DNA of 64,000 nucleotides from the NCBI GenBank assembly GCA_018398805.1, contig JAGFBZ010002542.1, forward strand, positions 186,001 to 250,000, read 5' to 3'. The notes below the pieces were generated by a model, which saw only the letters and a program-made list of their open reading frames with translations, made no database searches and had not been told where the DNA came from. This document shows positions 60,790-64,000 of this stretch, one piece after another (the first letter of the stretch is position 1; the number at the start of each line of letters is the position of its first letter). The translations under genes and the position numbers were made by a program. The DNA comes from Hirundichthys speculiger (taxonomy: Eukaryota; Chordata; Actinopteri; Beloniformes; Exocoetidae).

Positions 60790-61363
60790 TTGGTGGCGAG
60801 CAGAGGCAGAGGGAGGTGTGGCTAATGGCACACTTTGTTTTGGTCTACAGGCAGTGCTCAACAGCAAACCTAGCGGTGAAATGATTTCGCTTTTTGCTCC
60901 TTTAAATTACAGCCTGTTAGGATGAAATAAATGAAGAAAGAAAAACTCCCTCTGAGATCAATTTTAATGACAATATCGTTTCATTGTTAAGTATTTGCCA
61001 AGATCAGTACTGACTTATATTGCAATTAAGTCTGAGGCTTTGTTTATTCCACAATGACCAAATCATGATTGACTGATGCTTTGAGTTTTACTGATGAGGA
61101 AAACTAAAAGTGGAATATGTCTTTTGTATTTCTATGTATACTGCAGGTTTGCATTTTGGAGAAAGTAGAGGGACTTCATGTGTCCATGCTGAAAGAGAGG
61201 GATTTCTGTTTAGGCTCTCCGTACATTTCTCTTGATGTTTCCCTTTACCGGGGAGAACCTGTGCGGCTCTTTTTCTTGCTGACTGGACGCAATGGCTCAT
61301 TTTCAGAAGCTAGAAAAATGAATACCAAGCGAGGAATTTTTCATATTGGATACCCAGTTCAAG
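44112..61363 (+). CDS. pkd1l2: pkd1l2-like gene, exons 1-8 (5' part; continues past the window)
   Basis: Eight exons joined by GT-AG introns give 519 residues in one open frame. Order: signal peptide (1-19), C-type lectin domain about 29-158, SUEL/galactose-binding lectin about 160-257, PKD-like beta-sandwich about 258-335, and further PKD/REJ-type extracellular sequence to 519. A C-type lectin followed by a SUEL lectin is the signature of polycystin-1-like 2, whose complete protein is about five times longer and adds REJ, GPS autoproteolysis, PLAT and multiple membrane segments. The family is membrane-bound, with the lectins outside the cell; the precise function is poorly established. The last exon seen ends at 61363 in phase 1, and no later exon was recognised before 64000. 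Confidence 0.85.
44428..46741. other. pkd1l2 intron 1
   Basis: Non-coding; a hAT-derived repeat at 46367-46510. The frames at 45138-45468 are unrecognised. Confidence 0.55.
46367..46510 (+). repeat. possible hAT-derived repeat
   Basis: CAGGAGTCTCCAATCTCTGT followed by CCTCGAGGGCCGGTGTCCTG is a frequent fish non-autonomous hAT sequence. Ends not defined. Confidence 0.45.
46742..46900 (+). CDS. pkd1l2: pkd1l2 exon 2: second half of C-type lectin
   Basis: Acceptor CATCCTCAG and donor TTTG|GTATGT, phase 1 to 1. It encodes PLSWMDGSPVTHSKWVS and later CNQKMGFICQF with the expected terminal cysteines. The mannose (EPN) or galactose (QPD) motif and the WND calcium motif are absent, so canonical calcium-dependent sugar binding is unlikely. 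Confidence 0.87.
46996..47181 (+). CDS. pkd1l2: pkd1l2 exon 3: first half of SUEL lectin domain
   Basis: Acceptor CCCTCTTAG and donor AAAG|GTAAAA, phase 1 to 1. It encodes VCPGRNTTLQCYSGQVLMID and SYGRKNIHYC. The Y-G-R motif of rhamnose/galactose-binding lectins is present, with conserved cysteines. Confidence 0.87.
47900..48645 (+). mobile_element. L1-type element: 5' part with endonuclease only
   Basis: In pkd1l2 intron 3. The frame 48163-48657 encodes SWNIRGINSQVKKTKIF, ICLLQETHIS, GVAILIHKKV, ASVYGLN and IIIGGDFNTVFNP, i.e. APE endonuclease motifs with the catalytic Asn, Glu and Asp-x-Asn retained. It stops before the SDH motif: the 3' side is replaced at about 48645 by another repeat. 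Losing the 3' end instead of the 5' end means later rearrangement or insertion. Confidence 0.85.
48787..49040 (+). mobile_element. AT-rich DNA element end, copy 1
   Basis: Begins AATCTGTGTATCATTCGTTC and runs through TTTTTAATATTTAATTAGTC into about 49040. The same sequence lies inverted at 52335-52557 inside a hAT element. Family not recognised. Confidence 0.65.
49020..49375 (+). repeat. GC-rich low-complexity island
   Basis: About 350 bp of G- and C-rich sequence (runs such as GGGGGGGCGGGGGCGG) in AT-rich surroundings, with long open frames on both strands caused by composition. Similar blocks are common in fish transposon debris. Not considered a gene. Confidence 0.6.
49362..49847 (-). mobile_element. 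hAT transposon 5' part with BED zinc finger
   Basis: The frame 49631-49362 starts MAPTWFKRSKVWLHFTKK and has CSHC ... HLRTQH, a C2H2 BED finger as in ZBED-like hAT transposases. Upstream sequence ends at TTGATTCCCAACCCTA (49847), the complement of a TAGGGTTGGGAATC-type hAT terminus. The catalytic region is absent. The element abuts an L1 ORF1 scrap that starts at 49848. Confidence 0.8.
49848..50190 (-). mobile_element. L1-type ORF1 coiled-coil fragment
   Basis: On the minus strand: ELRQLRRENKD, stop, FADTKALLSRLEVLVAELNQ, then RMEKLEQRTEEVETRV, the coiled coil of fish L1 ORF1. Frame broken. It lies in the opposite orientation to the L1 endonuclease piece at 48163. Confidence 0.65.
51202..51312 (+). 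CDS. pkd1l2: pkd1l2 exon 4: second half of SUEL lectin domain
   Basis: Acceptor GTTTCGCAG and donor AATG|GTAGGT, phase 1 to 1. It encodes CHGRHLCHIAEVMKSFG and SYLVVDYHCKN, the closing strands and cysteines of the SUEL fold. The family D-P-C motif reads E-V-C. The exon sits between two inverted copies of an AT-rich transposon. Confidence 0.88.
51576..53067 (+). mobile_element. hAT-type element, 1492 bp, perfect 8 bp target duplication
   Basis: Ends TAGGGCTGGGC and GCACAGCCCTA are inverted repeats, flanked on both sides by GTATTCAC (51568-51575 and 53068-53075). Subterminal AATCAC/ACGCG-type repeats are present. No transposase. A second element occupies about 51768-52557. It lies in pkd1l2 intron 4, just upstream of exon 5. 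Confidence 0.88.
51768..52557 (-). mobile_element. AT-rich DNA element, copy 2, nested in the hAT element
   Basis: The right end reads AATCCGTGTATCATTAGTTC on the minus strand; the left end AATCTGTGTACTTTACAGTT is a loose inverted repeat of it. The 52335-52557 part is the inverted copy of 48787-49040. No transposase frame recognised. Confidence 0.55.
53176..53323 (+). CDS. pkd1l2: pkd1l2 exon 5: start of PKD-like repeat
   Basis: Acceptor CCACCATCAG and donor GTG|GTGAGT, phase 1 to 2. It encodes LVLSVTAVAAVSDDVTITV and CKLNSGDGHIF, the first strands of a PKD-type sandwich (the S-G-D-G turn resembles the family F-G-D-G). Confidence 0.75.
53600..53950 (+). repeat. interspersed repeat, copy 2 (see 25818)
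   Basis: AATTCAACTTTATTTGTGTA, CCTTTAAGCCAAACAGTGGC, GAGGACCTTCCTGTTGAAGG: the same family and orientation as 25818-26200. Confidence 0.65.
54432..55451 (-). pseudogene. pogo-type transposase (DDE_1 domain), one in-frame stop
   Basis: One continuous frame interrupted only by TGA at 54986-54984. N-terminal part: KRQVGSITSAERGELVTLV, LLIMDNLKAH (second catalytic Asp) and PHTSHRMQPLDLAVYGPFK (third Asp). C-terminal part: TSGFRSTGIFPYNRDIFPDE, then a Pro/Asp-rich tail and a basic end. The N-terminal DNA-binding domains and first Asp are absent; a good splice acceptor (TTTGTTTCAG) stands directly before the frame at about 55444, suggesting an upstream exon now lost or spliced. Confidence 0.85.
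55514..55534 (+). repeat. short interstitial telomere-type repeat
   Basis: GGGTTAGGGTTAGGGTTAGG: about three and a half TTAGGG units. Confidence 0.9.
55691..55767 (+). mobile_element. 77 bp palindromic MITE with TA duplication
   Basis: GCATCCCTTACCAAAAAGTA and its complement at 55748-55767 form arms of about 26 bp around three TATAGTATACTT units. TA flanks both ends (55689-55690, 55768-55769). It interrupts LINE-derived sequence. Confidence 0.75.
55806..56005 (-). mobile_element. retroelement tail-like insertion in LINE
   Basis: Starts (read on +) with GATCAAGATCAAGATCAAG then AACTTTATTGTCCCCAGGGG. It splits a LINE sequence that would otherwise read GAACCCTG/TGGAACACC. Probably a short 3' end of another retroelement on the minus strand. 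Confidence 0.5.
56006..56420 (-). mobile_element. L2/CR1-like LINE reverse transcriptase fragment
   Basis: On the minus strand: KILEKVAASQLDDHL, QSGFRIRHSTERALVRVVN, then DVSAASDAIDHHLLLQKLEH and LRWFKSYLSERFQFVHVN. The RT motif A normally reads D-x-S-A-A-F-D-T; here F is S. The LINE's continuation (55600-55805) is broken by the two insertions listed above. Confidence 0.8.
56425..57120 (-). mobile_element. NeSL-type LINE: C-terminal restriction-like endonuclease, decayed
   Basis: On the minus strand: LSVDLGSQLKFPQHVAETPL, RPYIVLLSEATKNVVMLELI, a stop, EERMEEAFEQKRERYDSLV, then CLPVEVGCRGFAGQSLSR and EAAEKASRWLWIKSADPW. This is the conserved end of fish NeSL/R2-like proteins. The catalytic R-P-D reads R-P-Y and one Trp codon is a stop, so it is inactive. 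It lies head to tail with the L2-like RT fragment. Confidence 0.78.
57307..57330 (+). repeat. poly-A tract
   Basis: About 24 A in an intron. Confidence 0.9.
58027..58256 (+). CDS. pkd1l2: pkd1l2 exon 6: end of PKD-like repeat
   Basis: Acceptor AATTTTCTCAG and donor AGCAG|GTTAGT, phase 2 to 1. It encodes VVHRYTSAGTFDVAAECTN, the typical closing H-x-Y-x-x-x-G-x-F-x-V-x-x strand of PKD domains. The other nearby acceptor (57967) would create a stop (TG|A) with exon 5, so 58027 was chosen. Confidence 0.82.
58397..58587 (+). CDS. pkd1l2: pkd1l2 exon 7: further PKD-like extracellular segment
   Basis: Acceptor AACTTCAG and donor CTGCAG|GTAAAT, phase 1 to 0. It encodes a sandwich-like segment ending GCHHLTLYASNRVTYSEVSA, another PKD-type closing strand. 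Confidence 0.8.
59011..59187 (+). mobile_element. tRNA-derived SINE
   Basis: GGTGGCGCAGTGGTTAGGG is a typical A-box tRNA-like head; the B box is degenerate. The 3' part ends TGTCAAATAAAGGCCACTAG plus an A-rich tail. Located in pkd1l2 intron 7, sense orientation. Confidence 0.75.
60230..60901 (+). mobile_element. piggyBac-like MITE (TTAA-flanked), CpG-rich core
   Basis: Ends AGGAGCAATAAGTGGAAATC and GATTTCGCTTTTTGCTCCT are inverted repeats, each bordered by TTAA (60226-60229; 60902-60905). The core has many CpGs, TATAAAAACGCG at about 60443 and a GT/G microsatellite at 60757-60790. No transposase. Confidence 0.7.
60757..60790 (+). repeat. (GT)n followed by G run
   Basis: About eight GT units and then about sixteen G. 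Confidence 0.9.
61147..61363 (+). CDS. pkd1l2: pkd1l2 exon 8: extracellular segment
   Basis: Acceptor TATACTGCAG and donor CAAG|GTTAGT; 217 bp, phase 0 to 1. It encodes VCILEKVEGLHVSMLK, YISLDVSLYRGEPVRLFFLL and GIFHIGYPVQ, the beginning of the next PKD/REJ-type repeat. Confidence 0.8.
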
Positions 61364-61894
61364 GTTAGTAGATATATGATGTAACTAACTTTTGTGAATG
61401 CCTTGGAATGAACAGGTTTTCTGTATGAATTTGATCTAAATTGTGATCTGATCTTCATCTAGGTCACAGTAGTACACCTACACAATGAGCTTAAGCTGAT
61501 AATTTACAAAATTAAGCTGTAAATAACTTCCATTACAGTAGAAATTATCTCTTGGTGCTCAAGAGTGATCTGCATAAAGCTGGAGAGGGAAATGAAGGAA
61601 TCAAAGTGTTTAGCCATGCATCAGTCCACAGTTATACAGACTGTCTAGTTTAGTTTAATACTGTGACTACTCTTCCAAGAAATGAGTGCCCAGTCAAGAT
61701 GACTCCAAATACACATTAGAACAACCTGAGTAAAGTAAAGCCCATGGGTAACAGCTAAATGCTAAAGGCTTACTCACTAAAGGCATCACTGGAACTGGCA
61801 AACATCGTTTTACATGAGTCTGTTGCATTTAAATTATTGAACTAGCTGTGTGTCAGTGGCAGAACACCCCCATCATTTCAACAATTAAACATAG

Positions 61895-63190
61895 ATTGAT
61901 AAATTGATAAATACTTTATTGTCCCAGCGAGAATATTGTTTCTTTTTTTATAGATCATCATAGTACACAGAACGTACTAGACATTCAACAGAGTAAACAT
62001 TTCACACAAAATCATTTAGCACAATAAACATTTTGCACAATATACAAGTAGGCAACAGAAACCACATAGAAAATATTTACATAACTGACTGTAACAGGTG
62101 AGGAAAAAGCCAAAGATTCGTGAAATAGTTTGTTGAGTATGGAAATGGCAGATGGTACAAACCTATTGTTAAAATGTGTCCTCCTCCATTTCAGTGTCCT
62201 GTACATGCAGCCAGAGGGCAGGATTTTAAAGTGGATGGTGAAGGGGTGCTTAGTGTCCAGGGCTATTGTTTTGTCATGTTGGGCTCCTGCTATGTCACCG
62301 AGTTCTGAGTTCTAGGTGTGGGGGTGTGGATTATTTATGAGGCTATGTGTGTGATTTTATTTAGTTTTTTTGTTAAAGACTGACAGCATGCCATAAAAAC
62401 TGAGGGTACGATACGAATGGGTTGGAGTATGGTCTTGTACAGTAATTACAGAAGATAGGGGGCAATGGAAAGGGCACTGAGTGCACGGATAACATGTAAC
62501 CTTCATTGTGAGCATTTATGGGTGCCAGTTATGTGGTGTATAAAGATTAGGTTATTGTCCAGGGTGAGTCAGAGGTATTCTAATTTATTGACCTGTACTA
62601 TTATTTTGCCATTGATGGCAATCTGATTCAGACCAAGAGTGTGAATACGAGTTCCTTCATTTTCTCTCCATTGATATGGAAAATGCAACATTGTGTGAAA
62701 TGAGAGACTGTGTTGTGAAAAGCAGTGTTGGATTTGTGGTCATTGAGGAGAGCCAGGATTGAAGTGTCATTGAAATATTTGTAGTATGTTGTGATGGGTG
62801 AGAAACTGATTAAATAATTTGTGTAAAGTGTGTAGGGGCCCCGGTGTTATTAATGGTAGTGTCAGATGTTGCAGACCCTATCCTCACAGCCTGTGGTCTA
62901 TTACTCAAAAAGCTAGGAATCCGATGGATGTTATGAGAGGCAGTGTTAAAACTGGTCTAATTTCCCTGATCATCTGATGACACTGAATCATGTTGAATGC
63001 TGAACTCAGATCCATGAAAAGGAATGGCGTAAAGTTGCCAGGTGTTTCCATGTGTGGAAGAAGGGAGTGAAACAGACATATCACAGCATCCTCCGTTCCT
63101 TGCTTGGCTTTGTAAGCAAACTAATATTTGTCCAGCTGTGGATTCACAGTTGAAAGGATGGAGTGCAGGATCAGTTTCTCATAGCGTTTA
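61895..63190 (-). mobile_element. Rex-like non-LTR retrotransposon, 3' half, broken
   Basis: On the minus strand: KRYEKLILHSILSTVNPQLD, FAYKAKQGTEDAVICLFHSL, FLFMDLSSAFNMIQ (RT motif A), then decayed middle pieces and near the end KWRRTHFNNRFVPSAISILN. The short-repeat tail AATTGATAAATTGATAAAT plus ACTTTATTGTCCC is at 61895-61930. Many stops. Confidence 0.72.
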
Positions 63191-63254
63191 CTTAGCATTT
63201 CGTCCAAGCATGGAAATAAATTTACCATCAAAAAGCTTAGGAAAAAAAAAAAAT

Positions 63255-63440
63255 CCCCCTTTTGGAGTGGCCCAGTCAGAACCCAGGCTTGGAAGGACCT
63301 TAAGAGAGCCGTTCATTCTAGACATCCCACAAAGACATCCTGTGTCTGAGCTGAAGCAGTTCTGTAATGAGGAACGGTCAAACATTTCTCTTGAATGTTG
63401 TGCAGCTCTGATCAAGAGCTACTGAAAACACGTGCTTGAT
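63255..63440 (+). repeat. unnamed fish DNA repeat fragment
   Basis: GAGTGGCCCAGTCAGAACCC is reminiscent of the WPSQSPD codons of Tc1-like transposases, but the following sequence is not coding. Origin uncertain. Confidence 0.4.
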
Positions 63441-63506
63441 GTCCTGGTGTTCAGTCATTGTCAAGGAAGTTCCACCGGTGCTCTAATGAGGATGAGTAAT
63501 AAATAT

Positions 63507-64000
63507 TTAACCTTCCTCTGGTGTTAGCTTTCTGCTGCCTTCTGTGGTGTTAGCGGGTCAATTTTGGACCCGTGTATTAAATCAGCCATAAAATACCCTA
63601 AAAACAATCTTTTATCATCCAATGTCTTAACTCTTGTTTAGCTGGTTGGGCTCCCTTATCCATGAAAAGATTGGTTTTAATATTTTTTTGTGGGCCCCTG
63701 GGCCTTTGTTTTAACAGCATACCCCTCGTTTTCAATGTCTAAAAAGTGGTCAAATGAACCTTAAGAGAAGAAGGCAACAAAATAATCAGTTGTTCTGTTA
63801 CCTGAGTGTAACTGAGAGATATTAAAACACATTTCTTAAATGTTCAACAAAAAAAAAGATTTTAATTCTAATATTATCAAATATAGTAACATCTATGGTG
63901 TTTCGGGTCATTTTGGACCCGTATATTTTTACTTCAAGAAAAGGGCAAAAACAAGTCTTTTTTTCCACACAATAGAACTATTTTTATGCCATATTTGCCT
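63507..64000 (+). mobile_element. start of a TTAA-flanked (piggyBac-like) element, runs off window
   Basis: TTTAACCTTCCTCTGGTGTT followed by two GGGTCATTTTGGACCCGT-like palindromes (about 63555 and 63905). Typical of fish piggyBac-type MITEs; the right end is not in the window. Confidence 0.45.

Noticed and set aside
1..64000. CRISPR array, rRNA or functional tRNA genes, operons
   Set aside because: None seen; tandem repeats are microsatellites and the only tRNA-like sequence is the SINE head at 59011. The intron-rich genes show this is eukaryotic DNA.

Overview
The window looks like nuclear DNA of a ray-finned (teleost-type) fish. It is AT-rich, has multi-exon genes with GT-AG introns, and is packed with transposon families common in fish: L2/CR1-like, L1/Tx1-like, Rex-like and NeSL-like non-LTR elements, Tc1/mariner, hAT, pogo, piggyBac-like and Harbinger-like DNA elements, a tRNA-type SINE, and many microsatellites. 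No bacterial, plasmid or CRISPR content was seen. The species cannot be fixed from the sequence alone.

Two host genes can be rebuilt, arranged head to head. The first, on the minus strand, runs from an ATG at 29328 to a stop at 2310. Its 17 coding exons join in frame into a 747-residue type II membrane protein of the MGAT5 family (N-acetylglucosaminyltransferase V, the Golgi enzyme that adds the beta-1,6 GlcNAc branch to N-glycans). Every splice junction keeps the frame and no coding exon contains a stop. It resembles MGAT5 more than MGAT5B but is clearly diverged, so it is called mgat5-like. A probable 5' UTR exon and promoter lie near 30957-31150.

The second gene, on the plus strand, starts at 44112 and leaves the window. 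Eight exons (519 residues so far) encode a signal peptide, a C-type lectin domain, a SUEL/galactose-binding lectin domain and the first PKD-like repeats. This is the amino-terminal architecture of polycystin-1-like 2 (pkd1l2). The REJ, GPS, PLAT and membrane parts must lie beyond 64000.

Layout: 1-2309, downstream flank of mgat5-like, with an antisense L1 fragment. 2310-29328, mgat5-like, whose introns hold an L2/CR1-like LINE (9600-12180), a possible LTR fragment, a Harbinger-like fold-back element, Tc1 debris and an old DNA repeat interrupted by a hAT MITE. 29348-31150, 5' region. 31150-44111, intergenic transposon field: two neighbouring Tc1 elements, an L1 scrap, an almost full-length but broken LINE (37200-41085) and a 725 bp inverted-repeat element. 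44112-61363, pkd1l2 exons, with introns full of transposons: an L1 endonuclease piece, a BED-finger hAT, a hAT element with a perfect 8 bp target duplication, a pogo transposase, a NeSL-type endonuclease, a 77 bp palindrome, a SINE and a CpG-rich piggyBac-like MITE. 61895-64000, downstream intron with a Rex-like LINE and the start of a TTAA-flanked element.

The two host genes are not known partners: one is a Golgi glycosyltransferase, the other a lectin-bearing membrane receptor or channel-like protein. No new enzymatic system was found. The most notable points are the diverged but intact mgat5-like gene, the altered ligand-site motifs in the pkd1l2 lectin domains, and several nested transposons whose insertion order can be read from target-site duplications.
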